Part shown: positions 53,156 through 62,099 of the stretch, in pieces
Layout: every line of letters starts with the position of its first letter
Numbering within the stretch: position 1 is the stretch's first letter
Assembly (NCBI GenBank): GCA_029060215.1
Contig: JAIDUK010000007.1
Span: 14,876-78,875, forward strand
Reading direction: 5' to 3'
Length of the DNA: 64,000 bases
DNA from: Alistipes sp.
GTDB taxonomy: Bacteria > Bacteroidota > Bacteroidia > Bacteroidales > Rikenellaceae
The notes under the pieces: generated by a model
What the model was told of the DNA's origin: nothing
Database searches by the model: none
Seen by the model: only the letters and a program-made list of their open reading frames with translations
Made by a program: the position numbers and the translations under genes

Positions 53156-53621
53156 ACCCTCTTCTTGCCGTTTCGAGCCACCCCTTGTCGCTCCGCCCGC
53201 AGTTCCGCCCCGTCATTGCGTCGCTCCCAGCCGTCGCAGATGAAATTCTTCTCCGCAGGTGTCATTCTGAGCGTAGCGAAGAATCTGTTTGTAGTCCCGC
53301 TCCTGCCCGTCACTCTGCCCTCCCCTGTCATTCTGAGCATACACTCTCTTGCTGTTCCGACGCCCCCCCCCTCTCTGTCATTCTGAGGAGTGCAGCGACG
53401 AAGAATCCGAACCATTCAAAGCCTGCGGCCTGCCATTTCGCTGCGTTTTTCGCCCGCTTTCGGGAAGATACTAAACCGCCTCGCGGTTCCGTTTGGAAGA
53501 ATGTCGGATTTTTTATTCCTATGGCGTTGGACCGAACGGACCATGAATAATCGGTTTTTTTGCCGTCCGAGTAATCGTTAATTATTCGTTTTTCCGTATC
53601 TTCGCACCAAATTCCGTCGTT
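53156..53621. repeat. repeat-rich intergenic region
   Basis: No gene. Copies of the GTCATTCTGAGCG-type repeat lie at 53261-53290, 53327-53340 (partial) and 53377-53410, and a run of nine Cs at 53363-53371. A TATCTTCG element at 53597-53604 may be the -7 box of the penicillin-binding-protein gene. Confidence 0.7.
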
Positions 53622-56099
53622 ATGGCACAGTATGGAAAGAAGCGCAGCAAGGGGGGCTTCGTCGTCGCTCCCGACAAAATAAAGTGGATCTGGATCGCCG
53701 CCTTCGCTCCGGTGGCGTTGGTCTTCGTGTTGTTGATCCTCACCGCTTGCGGGATCTTCGGGCGGATGCCTTCGTTCGAGGAGTTGGAGAATCCGCGCAG
53801 CAACCTCGCCACCGAGATCTATTCCGAGGACGGCAAGATCATCGGCTCGTTCTTCGTCCAGAACCGTTCGTACGTCCAGTATGCCGACCTCTTTCCCCTC
53901 GACCCGGCCCAGAACATCCGGCTCGACGGCCACGAGGTGCCGCCCATCGTCGCTGCGCTCATCTCCACCGAGGATGTGCGTTTCCGCAGCCATTCGGGCA
54001 TCGACATCCCTTCGTTGGCCCGCGTCGCCGTCAAGACCGTCGGGATGTTCAACATTTCGCAGGGTGGCGGTTCCACCATCACCCAGCAGTTGGCCAAGAA
54101 CCTCTTTCCGCGCGATACCGTTCGCAACCGCGGCAAGGTCGTCCGCACCGCCAAGCTCGTTTCGTCCAAGTTCAAGGAGTGGATCACGGCCCTCAAGCTC
54201 GAGTACAACTATACCAAGGAGGAGATCGCCGCCATGTACCTCAATACCGTCGAGTACGGTTCCAACGCCTTCGGTATCAAGTCCGCGGCCCATACCTTCT
54301 TCAACAAGGAGCCCCACGAGCTCAGTGTGCAGGAAGCTGCGTTGCTCGTCGGCGTCGTCAACGCTCCTACTTTTTATTCGCCCGTGCGCAATCCCGAGCG
54401 GGCTTTGACGCGCCGCAACCTCGTGCTCGCGCGTATGAAGGCCGCCGGGGCCCTTTCGCGGCGGCAGTTCGATTCCATCTCCGCCCTGCCCATCGTCCTC
54501 AATTACAAGCCCATTTCCCACAACGAGGGTACGGCTACCTACTTCCGCGAGATGCTGCGTTTGGTCATGACCGCCCAGCGGCCGCGCCGCAGCCAGTTCT
54601 ACAACGCGTGGGATTACGAGCAGGCCATCCGGGAGTACGACGAGAATCCCCTCTACGGGTGGTGCCATAAGAACCGCAAGGCCGACGGCACCCCCTACAA
54701 TATCTACCGCGACGGGTTGAAGATCTATACCACCATCAATTCCACCATGCAGCGCTATGCCGAGCAGGCCGTGCAGAAGCAGTTGGCCGAGGTCATCCAG
54801 CCGCAGATGGACGACCAGTACCGGCGGACCAAGCAGCTCTTCTTCGAGACCACGCGGGCCGAGCGCGAGCAGATCATGGCCCGCGCCGTGCGTTATTCCG
54901 ACCGTTACCGCGAGATGCGCCACGCCGGGTTCGGCGAGCGCGACATCGAGGCTGCGTTCGACAGGCCTTGTTCCATGAAGGTCTTCACCTACAGGGGCGA
55001 GCGCGATACGCTCATGACCCCGCGCGATTCGATCCGCCACCACAAGCGCATCATGCGTGCCGCGTTCCTCGCCCTCGATCCCCGCACCGGGTTCGTCAAG
55101 GCTTACGTCGGCGGCCCCAATTTCCGGTACTTCAAGTACGACATGGCCAAGCAGGGCAAGCGGCAGATCGGGTCTACCATCAAGCCTTTCATCTATACCT
55201 TCGCCATCGACCATCTCGGGCTCTCGCCTTGTGCTCCCGTGCCCAACCTGCCCGTGACCATCGAGACGGCCAACGGTACGGCGTGGTCGCCCAAGGAGGC
55301 CGGCAAGGTGGCGCAGGAGGGCGAGTTGCATCCGCTTTCGTGGGGTCTGGCGCTCAGCCGCAACAATTATTCGGCGTGGATCATGAAGCAGGCCAAGGAG
55401 CCCGCCGCCGTCGCCGACTTCATCCACAACATGGGCATCCGCAGTTACATCGACCCCGTGCCCGCGTTGTGTCTCGGTACTTCCGAGTCCAACGTCTTCG
55501 AGCTCGTCAGCGCTTTCTCGACTTTCGCCAATCAGGGCGTGCATACCGACGCCATCTTCGTCACCCGCATCGAGGACCGGCAGGGCAACGTCATCGCATC
55601 GTTCATCCCGCCCTCGCAGGATGCCGTCAGCGAGCGTACGGCCTACACCATGCTCTCCATGTTGCAGGGCGTCGTCAAGGCCGGTACGGCCAGTCGGTTG
55701 AAGTGGCAGTTCGGGTTCGACGACATCGAGATCGGCGGCAAGACCGGTACTTCCAACAAGAACCGCGATGCGTGGTTCGTCGGCGTCGCTCCGCGTCTGG
55801 TCGCCGGGGCTTGGGTCGGCGGCGAGGATCAGGCTGTGCACCTCATTTCGCGCGGCGAGGGCAGCGTCGTAGCCCTGCCTATCGTCGGCGAGTTCCTCAA
55901 GTCGGTCTACGACAACGGGACGCTCGGCGTCTCGCGCATCGACAAGTTCGTGCGTCCGGCTTCCATGCCGCGTTACGATTGCAGTTGGGTCAAGGAGGCC
56001 GAGGAGGCGCAGCGGTTGCAGGAGGAGTTGGAAGCCGAGGGCGAGTTGTCCTTTTCGCCGCAGGCCGAGCCTTCCGAGGACGAGTTGTTCTTCGATTGA
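53622..56099 (+). CDS. penicillin-binding protein 1A (bifunctional transglycosylase/transpeptidase)
   Basis: 825-residue class A PBP that polymerises and cross-links peptidoglycan from the inner membrane. One N-terminal membrane segment at about 22-45, then the GT51 motifs TEDVRFRSHSGID and GGGSTITQQLAKNL; the transpeptidase part has the active serine in IGSTIKPF, SRNNYSAW and KTGTSNKNRDAWFVG. The C-terminal tail is acidic (EAEEAQRLQEELEAEGELSF). All catalytic motifs are intact. Confidence 0.96.
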   Translation: MAQYGKKRSKGGFVVAPDKIKWIWIAAFAPVALVFVLLILTACGIFGRMPSFEELENPRSNLATEIYSEDGKIIGSFFVQNRSYVQYADLFPLDPAQNIRLDGHEVPPIVAALISTEDVRFRSHSGIDIPSLARVAVKTVGMFNISQGGGSTITQQLAKNLFPRDTVRNRGKVVRTAKLVSSKFKEWITALKLEYNYTKEEIAAMYLNTVEYGSNAFGIKSAAHTFFNKEPHELSVQEAALLVGVVNAPTFYSPVRNPERALTRRNLVLARMKAAGALSRRQFDSISALPIVLNYKPISHNEGTATYFREMLRLVMTAQRPRRSQFYNAWDYEQAIREYDENPLYGWCHKNRKADGTPYNIYRDGLKIYTTINSTMQRYAEQAVQKQLAEVIQPQMDDQYRRTKQLFFETTRAEREQIMARAVRYSDRYREMRHAGFGERDIEAAFDRPCSMKVFTYRGERDTLMTPRDSIRHHKRIMRAAFLALDPRTGFVKAYVGGPNFRYFKYDMAKQGKRQIGSTIKPFIYTFAIDHLGLSPCAPVPNLPVTIETANGTAWSPKEAGKVAQEGELHPLSWGLALSRNNYSAWIMKQAKEPAAVADFIHNMGIRSYIDPVPALCLGTSESNVFELVSAFSTFANQGVHTDAIFVTRIEDRQGNVIASFIPPSQDAVSERTAYTMLSMLQGVVKAGTASRLKWQFGFDDIEIGGKTGTSNKNRDAWFVGVAPRLVAGAWVGGEDQAVHLISRGEGSVVALPIVGEFLKSVYDNGTLGVSRIDKFVRPASMPRYDCSWVKEAEEAQRLQEELEAEGELSFSPQAEPSEDELFFD

Positions 56100-56154
56100 C
56101 CCCTTGCCGCCCGGTTTTTCGGGCGTCGCTCCGAGTAAGCAAAGGCTGTGGGCT

Positions 56155-56180
56155 GTCATTCTGAGCGAAGCGAAGAATCT
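56155..56180. repeat. GTCATTCTGAGCGAAGCG-type intergenic repeat
   Basis: A near-consensus copy between the PBP gene and asd. Confidence 0.8.
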
Positions 56181-56315
56181 TTTCGGATTTTTCGGGCGGC
56201 GGTTCCGCTTGCATCTTCTCTTCGAGGGGCGGTTGCGGCGGTTCCGAATTCGTTTCAGCCTGCGGTTCGCCGCGCCCGATTATTTTGCAGGACAATTAAA
56301 TAGTTTATACAGAGT

Positions 56316-57308
56316 ATGAAAATCGCAATCGTAGGTGCCAGCGGCGCCGTGGGACAGGAGTTTTTGCGGATTCTCGAGGAGCGGCCGCTGCCCGTCGACG
56401 AGTTGGTGTTGTTCGGGTCCGAGCGCAGTGCGGGCCGTACCTATGCTTTTCGCGGCAGGGAGCTTGGCGTCAGGTTGTTGCAGCACAACGACGATTTCCG
56501 CGGCGTCGACTTCGCCCTCGTCTCGGCCGGGGCTTCGGCTTCGCGCGAGTTCGCCGGGACCATCACCAAGCACGGTGCTTTGATGATCGACAATTCCAGT
56601 GCTTTCCGCATGGACGCCGACGTGCCGTTGGTCGTGCCCGAGGTCAATGCCGACGATGCCCGCCGTGCGCCGCGCCGCATCATCGCCAACCCCAATTGCA
56701 CCACCATCCAGATGGTCGTCGCCTTGCAGGCCATCGAGCGTTTGTCGCACATCCGGCGCGTGCACGTGGCCACCTACCAGTCGGCCAGCGGCGCCGGTGC
56801 CGCCGCCATGGCCGAGCTCGAGGCCCAGCATGCCCGGATCGCCGCTGGGCAGGAGCCTGCGGTCGAGAAGTTCGCTTTCCAGCTCGCCTACAACGTCATC
56901 CCCCATATCGACGTCTTCACCGACAACGATTACACCAAGGAGGAGATGAAGATGTTCCACGAGACCCGCAAGATCATGCACTCCGACGTGCAGGTGTCGG
57001 CTACTTGCGTGCGCGTGCCCGTCATGCGCGCCCATTCCGAGAGCGTGTGGGTCGAGACCGAGCGGCCCGTGTCGCCCGACGAGGCCCGCGCCGCTTTCGC
57101 TGCCGCGCCCGGCGTCGTGCTCATGGACGAGCCCGCCGACAAGGTCTATCCCATGCCGTTGTTCGTCGCCGGCAAGGATCCCGTCTACGTGGGGCGTATC
57201 CGCAAGGACCTCGCTTGCGACAACGGCCTCGCTTTCTGGTGCGTCAGCGACCAGATCCGCAAGGGGGCCGCGCTCAACGCCGTGCAGATTCTCGAAACTT
57301 TGTTGTAG
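56316..57308 (+). CDS. asd: aspartate-semialdehyde dehydrogenase
   Basis: Second step of the aspartate pathway: reduces aspartyl phosphate to the semialdehyde with NADPH. The 330-aa product has the [14 protein letters not shown] nucleotide motif, the catalytic cysteine in [11 protein letters not shown] and the histidine in [12 protein letters not shown]. It joins lysC and dapD of the same pathway in this window without being in one operon with them. A bidirectional terminator separates it from the convergent tnaA. Confidence 0.96.
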   Translation: MKIAIVGASGAVGQEFLRILEERPLPVDELVLFGSERSAGRTYAFRGRELGVRLLQHNDDFRGVDFALVSAGASASREFAGTITKHGALMIDNSSAFRMDADVPLVVPEVNADDARRAPRRIIANPNCTTIQMVVALQAIERLSHIRRVHVATYQSASGAGAAAMAELEAQHARIAAGQEPAVEKFAFQLAYNVIPHIDVFTDNDYTKEEMKMFHETRKIMHSDVQVSATCVRVPVMRAHSESVWVETERPVSPDEARAAFAAAPGVVLMDEPADKVYPMPLFVAGKDPVYVGRIRKDLACDNGLAFWCVSDQIRKGAALNAVQILETLL

Positions 57309-57382
57309 TTTTCGGCGGCATGCCCGCCCGAAATTCCCCGTTTGTCCTGCCCGGCGCGACTGTCTTCGTCCGCGCAGATGCT

Positions 57383-57412
57383 AAAAAGGACCGGATCGTT
57401 CCGGTCCTTTTT
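57383..57412. terminator. bidirectional Rho-independent terminator
   Basis: AAAAAGGACCGGA (57383-57395) and its exact complement (57400-57412) with a 4-base loop; T runs on both strands. It serves the convergent asd and tnaA. Confidence 0.9.
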
Positions 57413-57430
57413 TCGTGCGTGCAGGCGTCG

Positions 57431-58807
57431 TCAGATTTTCTCCAGTTCCACCGTGAAGTGGCGCAGGATCGGAGCTTCGAACGCAATCCGGTAGCCCGAG
57501 GTGATTTCGTGGCGGCGTTCGTAGATGTTGCGGCACGCCGCGGCGATCACCCGGATGTGGTTGTCGGTGTAGACGCGGCGCGGAATGGCCAGCCGCAGCA
57601 GTTCGAGTGCGGGGTAGCGGTTTTCGTGGGTCTCGGGGTCGCGGTCGGCCAGTATCGAGCCGATCTCCACTCCGCGGATACCCGCTTCCAGATAGAGTTC
57701 CACGGCCAGCGTCTGGGCTATGAAGTGTTCTTTCGGCAGGTTGGGCAGCACTTTCTTGGCATCGATGAATATCGCGTGTCCGCCCGCCGGGCGTTGGTAG
57801 GGTACGCCGTATTCGTCCAGCAGGTCGCCCAGCAGCCCGACTTGCCGGATGCGGGCGTCGAGTTGTTCGTATTCAGTGTTTTCGTCGAGCCCCACGGCCA
57901 GCGCGTCCATGTCGCGGCCCGACATGCCGCCGTAGGTGATGTAGCCTTCGTACATGATGTTGAACGACATGGCTTTGCGGTAGAGTTCTTCGGAGCGCAT
58001 GGCCACGAATCCGCCCATGTTCACCACGCCGTCTTTCTTGGCCGAGATGGTCATCAGGTCGGCATAGGAGTAGATTTCGCGGACGATTTCCTTGATCGTC
58101 TTCGCGGCGTAGCCTTCTTCGCGCGTCTTGATGAAGTAGGCGTTTTCGGCAAATCGGGCCGAATCGATCAGCAGGGGCACTCCGTAGCGGCGGCATACCT
58201 CGGCCGTCTTGCGGATGTTGCGCATCGACACGGGTTGTCCGCCGGCCGTGTTGTTGGTGATGGTCAGCACCACGCACGGGATCTTCTCGCGCGGATTTTC
58301 GCGCAGCACGCGTTCCAGCTTGGCCGGGTCCATTTCGCCTTTGAACGGGATTTCGAGCTGCGTGTCGGCCGCCGCGTCTATGGTGCAGTCGACGGCGTGG
58401 CAGCGGCGGAATTCGATGTGTCCCTTCGTCGTGTCGAAGTGGGAGTTGCCCGGTACGATGTCGCCTTCTTTGAGCAGGGCCGAGAAGATGACGTTTTCCG
58501 CCGCGCGGCCTTGGTGCGTGGGCAGGAACCACGGCATCCCGAAGATGCGTTCCACTTGTTCCTTGAGCCGGAAGTAGGACGAGGCTCCGGCGTAGCTTTC
58601 GTCGCCGGTCATCATCGCCGCCCATTGGCGGTCGCTCATCGAGCCTGTGCCCGAATCGGTCAGCAGATCGATGGTCACTTGGTCGCTCCGCAGTTTGAAC
58701 AGGTTGTAGCGGGCTTCGCGGATCCAGCGTTCGCGTTCTTCGCGCGTGGAGTTGCGGATGGCCTCGGTCATCTTGATGCGGTAGGGTTCGGCGTAGGGCA
58801 GTTCCAT
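57431..58807 (-). CDS. tnaA: tryptophanase
   Basis: 458-residue PLP enzyme that splits tryptophan to indole, pyruvate and ammonia. The PLP lysine is in [15 protein letters not shown]; other marks are [23 protein letters not shown] with the aspartate found in tryptophanases rather than tyrosine phenol-lyases, and the RHFTVELE end with the tryptophanase histidine. It resembles the Bacteroides enzyme along its length. Indole formation is a known trait of Alistipes-like gut bacteria. No tnaC-like leader peptide is visible before it. Confidence 0.92.
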   Translation of the reverse strand: MELPYAEPYRIKMTEAIRNSTREERERWIREARYNLFKLRSDQVTIDLLTDSGTGSMSDRQWAAMMTGDESYAGASSYFRLKEQVERIFGMPWFLPTHQGRAAENVIFSALLKEGDIVPGNSHFDTTKGHIEFRRCHAVDCTIDAAADTQLEIPFKGEMDPAKLERVLRENPREKIPCVVLTITNNTAGGQPVSMRNIRKTAEVCRRYGVPLLIDSARFAENAYFIKTREEGYAAKTIKEIVREIYSYADLMTISAKKDGVVNMGGFVAMRSEELYRKAMSFNIMYEGYITYGGMSGRDMDALAVGLDENTEYEQLDARIRQVGLLGDLLDEYGVPYQRPAGGHAIFIDAKKVLPNLPKEHFIAQTLAVELYLEAGIRGVEIGSILADRDPETHENRYPALELLRLAIPRRVYTDNHIRVIAAACRNIYERRHEITSGYRIAFEAPILRHFTVELEKI

Positions 58808-58956
58808 GTTTATCGTGTTTTAGGGGTTGGCTCGGGGTTCGCGCCGGGCGGTGCGTGCGGCGCCGTTCTTCGGACAATATACGAATATTTTTCCGGAATT
58901 CCGATTCGGGCACTCTATTTGTTGGCCGTTTTCCGAATCTTAATTTTTTTGTCGCC

Positions 58957-59118
58957 ATGAAAAAATATCGTTGCACCGTCTGCGAATACATCTACGATCC
59001 CGCGCTCGGCGATCCCGACAACGGCATCGCGCCCGGCACTCCGTTCGAGGAGCTGCCCGAGGGGTGGACATGCCCCGTCTGCGGGGAGCCCAAGGATGTC
59101 TTCGAGCCCATCGATTGA
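58957..59118 (+). CDS. rubredoxin
   Basis: 53-residue iron protein with the two CxxC pairs CTVCEY and CPVCGEPKD that bind a single Fe. Electron carrier in the cytoplasm, often for peroxide and superoxide reduction in anaerobes; the next gene is a superoxide dismutase, which fits an oxygen-defence context. Confidence 0.96.
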   Translation: MKKYRCTVCEYIYDPALGDPDNGIAPGTPFEELPEGWTCPVCGEPKDVFEPID

Positions 59119-59147
59119 GCCCCGGGGCGCAGCGCTCCGCACCGGCA

Positions 59148-59166
59148 TTGCTAAAACGTTTTAGCA
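59148..59166. repeat. palindrome TTGCTAAAACGTTTTAGCA
   Basis: Perfect 18-bp palindrome (59149-59166), one of five copies of a motif in this window (also 10032-10047, 13491-13509, 15775-15793, 18468-18485). It sits between rubredoxin and sod and could be an operator or, with the T-rich bases after it, a weak terminator. Confidence 0.7.
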
Positions 59167-59248
59167 GCCGCTTTTCTCCTTTCTTTTTCGACCTTTCGCT
59201 TTTTTTGGAATGATTTTGTCGGTTTTACCTTTATTCATCTTCTCTTTT

Positions 59249-59857
59249 ATGCAGAACGATACCGCCACCGCCACGCGCTTCACGCCGCGGGAACTTCCCT
59301 ACGCCTACGATGCGTTGGCTCCGCAGCTCTCCGAGGAGACGCTCCACTACCACCACGACAAGCATTATGTCGGTTACGTCAACAAGCTCAACGAGCTTAT
59401 CGTCGACACGCCCTATGCCGGGCAGTCGCTCGAGGATATCGTCGTCTCGGCCGACGGCGCTGTGTACAACAATGCCGCACAGGCTTGGAACCACGAGTTT
59501 TATTTCGACCAGCTTTCGCCCAAGCCCCAGCACGAGCCGCAGGGGGCTTTGCTCGAGGCTATCGACCGCAGTTTCGGGTCGTTCGACCGGATGAAAACCC
59601 AGATGGGCACGGCCGCCGTCGGGTTGTTCGGTTCGGGGTGGGTGTGGCTCGCCGCCAAGCCTTCGGGCGAGTTGGTCGTCGTCGCTTCGCCCAACGCCGG
59701 GAATCCCCTGCGCGAGGGGCTCCGGCCGTTGTTGTGCATCGACGTCTGGGAGCATGCCTACTATGTCGACTACCGCAACCGGCGCGCCGATGCCGTCGCC
59801 GCTTTGTGGGAGCGTGTCGATTGGAAGACCGTCGGCGAGCGTTACGACAGAAAGTGA
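59249..59857 (+). CDS. sodB: superoxide dismutase (Fe/Mn type)
   Basis: 202-residue SOD: metal ligands in LHYHHDKHYVGYV (first His), AAQAWNHEFYF (second His) and CIDVWEHAYYVDYRNRR (Asp and third His). It dismutes superoxide in the cytoplasm. The choice between Fe and Mn is not certain; Bacteroides enzymes can use both. I start it at 59249; an ATG at 59210 would add a hydrophobic stretch not found in the family. A TACCTTTA element at 59225 may be its -7 box. Confidence 0.93.
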   Translation: MQNDTATATRFTPRELPYAYDALAPQLSEETLHYHHDKHYVGYVNKLNELIVDTPYAGQSLEDIVVSADGAVYNNAAQAWNHEFYFDQLSPKPQHEPQGALLEAIDRSFGSFDRMKTQMGTAAVGLFGSGWVWLAAKPSGELVVVASPNAGNPLREGLRPLLCIDVWEHAYYVDYRNRRADAVAALWERVDWKTVGERYDRK

Positions 59858-59891
59858 CCTTTTTCTTCCCTATTTATCTTTTCCTCTTCCG

Positions 59892-59923
59892 AAAACCGCC
59901 TTTGCAAAAAGACGGTTTTTTGT
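59892..59923 (+). terminator. Rho-independent terminator of sodB
   Basis: AAAACCG (59892-59898) and CGGTTTT (59913-59919) with a T-rich end. Confidence 0.65.
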
Positions 59924-60000
59924 TTTATCCCCTCTCCGACCCGCCTTTTTGTCCGGATGCTGCGTTCGAGTTGTTCGCGCCCGGCAAAATGCAGGCGAGT

Positions 60001-60031
60001 TTGTTTTTGCTTTCGCTTCTTTGTATTTTTG
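60001..60031 (+). promoter_or_regulatory. promoter of the GT22-like gene
   Basis: TTG at 60001-60003 and TATTTTTG at 60024-60031, 20 bases apart, 19 bases before the ATG. Confidence 0.6.
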
Positions 60032-60050
60032 CACCCGAATTTTCTGCAAC

Positions 60051-61598
60051 ATGTCGCCCGAACTTAAAAAAATCCTTTGCAGCCGCCGGGGAATCCTCGT
60101 GGCCGGTGCGCTTCTGACGCTGCTCTATGCTTGGTTGAGCCGGGGCTATTACCACCACGACGAGCACTACCAGATTTTGGAATACGCCCACATGAAGCTG
60201 TTCGGCACTCCGACGGTCGAGCATCTGGCTTGGGAATATCCGCTGATGATGCGTTCGGGCGTGCAGCCCGGGATCGTGTGGTGTCTCGGGCGTCTGTTGT
60301 TGGCCGGGGGCCTCTATTCGCCCTATCTTTTGATTTTTCTGCTCCAGCTCTTCAGCGGCGCCCTTTCGATCGGGGCACTCGTAGTTTTCAGCCGTGTCGT
60401 ACGCCGTGAAACGGGCGACGAAAAACAAGAACGCCTTTTCTTGGCTCTCGGGCTGTTTCTCTGGTTCTTGGCTTACTTGCATGTTCATTTCAGCGCCGAG
60501 ATGTTGACGGGAAACCTCTTGCTATTGTTGGCAGGTTGTACGTTGCATTATGTTTCGACCGACCGCAAGCACGAATTCCGTTGGGGTTTGTTGCTCGGAG
60601 CGCTTGCCGGTGCCACGTTCGTCGTGCGCTACCAAAGCGGATTCGCCCTGCTGGGCTACGGTTTGTGGCTGCTGACCTTTTGCCGCCGCTGGAAGCTCTT
60701 CGTCGGCATGGTGCCGGGCGTATGCTGCATGTTGGCGTTCGGGTTGCTTGCCGACCGCTGGTTTTACGGTCAATGGACGCTGACGCCGATCAACTACCTG
60801 CGCGAAAACATCTTCCACGGCCACATGCTCAAATTCGGCGTCGAACCGTGGTGGTACTACTTCTCGGCTTCGCTGGCCGAGGGCGGCATACTCTTCGGCC
60901 TGTTGGTTTGGGCGGCAATGCTGCGCTTCTTTTGGATTTGCCGTCGGCATCTGGTCGCTTGGATGCTGGTGCCGTTTCTGTTGGTGCACTTTTTATTGGG
61001 CCACAAGGAGGTGCGTTTCTTTTTCCCGGCATTTTTCTTTGCTCCTTATTTCATTACGCTGTTCTGGCAAGAGATACGGCGGACCGTGCCGCTCCGGTTG
61101 CGACGGTGGTTTGCAGGCATCATGCTGGCATGCAACGTCGGGGCGATTCTGTTCGTGCTGGTGCAGGACCCTGCCGAAATCGGTTTCTATGGCATGATGG
61201 ACCGTTATTGCGAGCAGAAAGGCGACGTCGTGGCGTTGAACCTCGCGGGCGATAAGACCTATTACAGTTGGCCGCAGTATGTGATTGAACCCCGTGTCAT
61301 CGAAACGCGTTTCTATATGCCGAAGGATTTCGCCAACCTGCATTTCGATACTTTCGAGGCGCTCGAAGCGGCGGCCCGCGCACTGGCCGCCGAGCGGCGC
61401 CATGTCATCATCCTTTCGGCCGATCCCGATTTGGCAGGCAAAAGCGCGTTGCGTCTGCGCAAAATAGCGTGGAACCCCTATCCGGAATGGGTGGTGCGTC
61501 ACTGCAACTTCAACGATTGGACGCGGTACAGCCTTCGGTCCAAGAACATCTACGAGGTCCTGCCGGCCGAAGAGGTTGCACAGCAAGGTCGGCCGTAG
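60051..61598 (+). CDS. ALG9/GPI-mannosyltransferase-like membrane glycosyltransferase (GT22-like)
   Basis: 515-residue integral membrane glycosyltransferase of the GT-C type, with about ten membrane segments. The first loop has YYHHDEHYQILEYAHMKLFG, matching the HxDE(x)FQ..E motif of the ALG9/PIG-B/GT22 group that uses polyprenyl-phosphate sugars; HKEVRFFFP is the second conserved motif of that group. In Bacteroidetes such proteins probably glycosylate lipids or envelope glycans. The C-terminal 110 residues form a soluble part outside the membrane. The ATG at 60051 follows the promoter. Confidence 0.85.
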   Translation: MSPELKKILCSRRGILVAGALLTLLYAWLSRGYYHHDEHYQILEYAHMKLFGTPTVEHLAWEYPLMMRSGVQPGIVWCLGRLLLAGGLYSPYLLIFLLQLFSGALSIGALVVFSRVVRRETGDEKQERLFLALGLFLWFLAYLHVHFSAEMLTGNLLLLLAGCTLHYVSTDRKHEFRWGLLLGALAGATFVVRYQSGFALLGYGLWLLTFCRRWKLFVGMVPGVCCMLAFGLLADRWFYGQWTLTPINYLRENIFHGHMLKFGVEPWWYYFSASLAEGGILFGLLVWAAMLRFFWICRRHLVAWMLVPFLLVHFLLGHKEVRFFFPAFFFAPYFITLFWQEIRRTVPLRLRRWFAGIMLACNVGAILFVLVQDPAEIGFYGMMDRYCEQKGDVVALNLAGDKTYYSWPQYVIEPRVIETRFYMPKDFANLHFDTFEALEAAARALAAERRHVIILSADPDLAGKSALRLRKIAWNPYPEWVVRHCNFNDWTRYSLRSKNIYEVLPAEEVAQQGRP

Positions 61599-61801
61599 AA
61601 GAAGTTCCGAGCCGCGCAGGTCATCGGATTCGGACGCGAAGATATCGCAGAACGTCATTGCCCCGCGATTGGAGATTCCCGTGCTCGTCTTTGGCACGGG
61701 TTTTGTCTTTTGTCCTGTCAACTGCGGGTCAGCAACCGCAGTGAGGTTTCTTCATTTATTTAAGTTTGGGTTAGTAGTTTTAGGAGGGCAACCTCCGGGG
61801 G

Positions 61802-61836
61802 CAGCAGGCAATCGTGAGATTCCCTGCTGTTTTTTT
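61802..61836 (+). terminator. Rho-independent terminator
   Basis: CAGCAGG (61802-61808) with CCTGCTG (61823-61829) and seven Ts. It lies 200 bases after the GT22-like gene; hairpins GGAGG/CCTCC and CTGCGG/CCGCAG in between (61700-61800) suggest a structured 3' region or a small RNA. Confidence 0.75.
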
Positions 61837-61856
61837 GCGCGCTCCCCCGGCCTGCA

Positions 61857-61984
61857 TGAAAAAACCGCGTCAAACTTTTGTTTGACGCGGTTTCCAGTGC
61901 CCAGGACAATATTTGAAAATAGCAATTTTAGGGGTATCTACAACTTGCTGAAAATTGGCTGTTTTGGCATATATTGCAAAGATA
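61857..61984 (-). ncRNA. candidate small RNA unit (promoter to terminator, minus strand)
   Basis: A -7 box TATCTTTG (61984-61977 on the reverse strand) is followed after about 85 bases by a perfect 14-bp terminator stem (61880-61893 with 61862-61875) and T6. No open frame of note lies between. The predicted transcript is about 110 bases. No homologue recognised. Confidence 0.35.
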
Positions 61985-62050
61985 ATCAATTATTTGTGAA
62001 AGTCGATAAAATTGCGTAACATTGCAAATAATTTTATTGTGTGGTGCAAC

Positions 62051-62080
62051 GGTGGTGCAAATTTTCTAACTTGCACCACC
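62051..62080. repeat. 30-bp palindrome in front of the integrase (possible attachment core)
   Basis: GGTGGTGCAA (62051-62060) and TTGCACCACC (62071-62080) are exact complements around ten bases; a third half copy GTGGTGCAAC lies at 62041-62050. Arm-and-core inverted repeats of this kind are expected where a tyrosine integrase binds, and the integrase gene starts 19 bases on. Confidence 0.6.
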
Positions 62081-62099
62081 AATCAACGGATTTTGCAAG

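Noticed and set aside
53363..53371. Third C9 run as a phase-variable site
   Set aside because: It is intergenic and too far from the next start codon to alter a reading frame; an effect on a promoter is not supported.
57431..58807. Tyrosine phenol-lyase instead of tryptophanase
   Set aside because: The FDTTKGH aspartate and the C-terminal RHFTVELE histidine agree with tryptophanase, as does the overall match to the Bacteroides enzyme.
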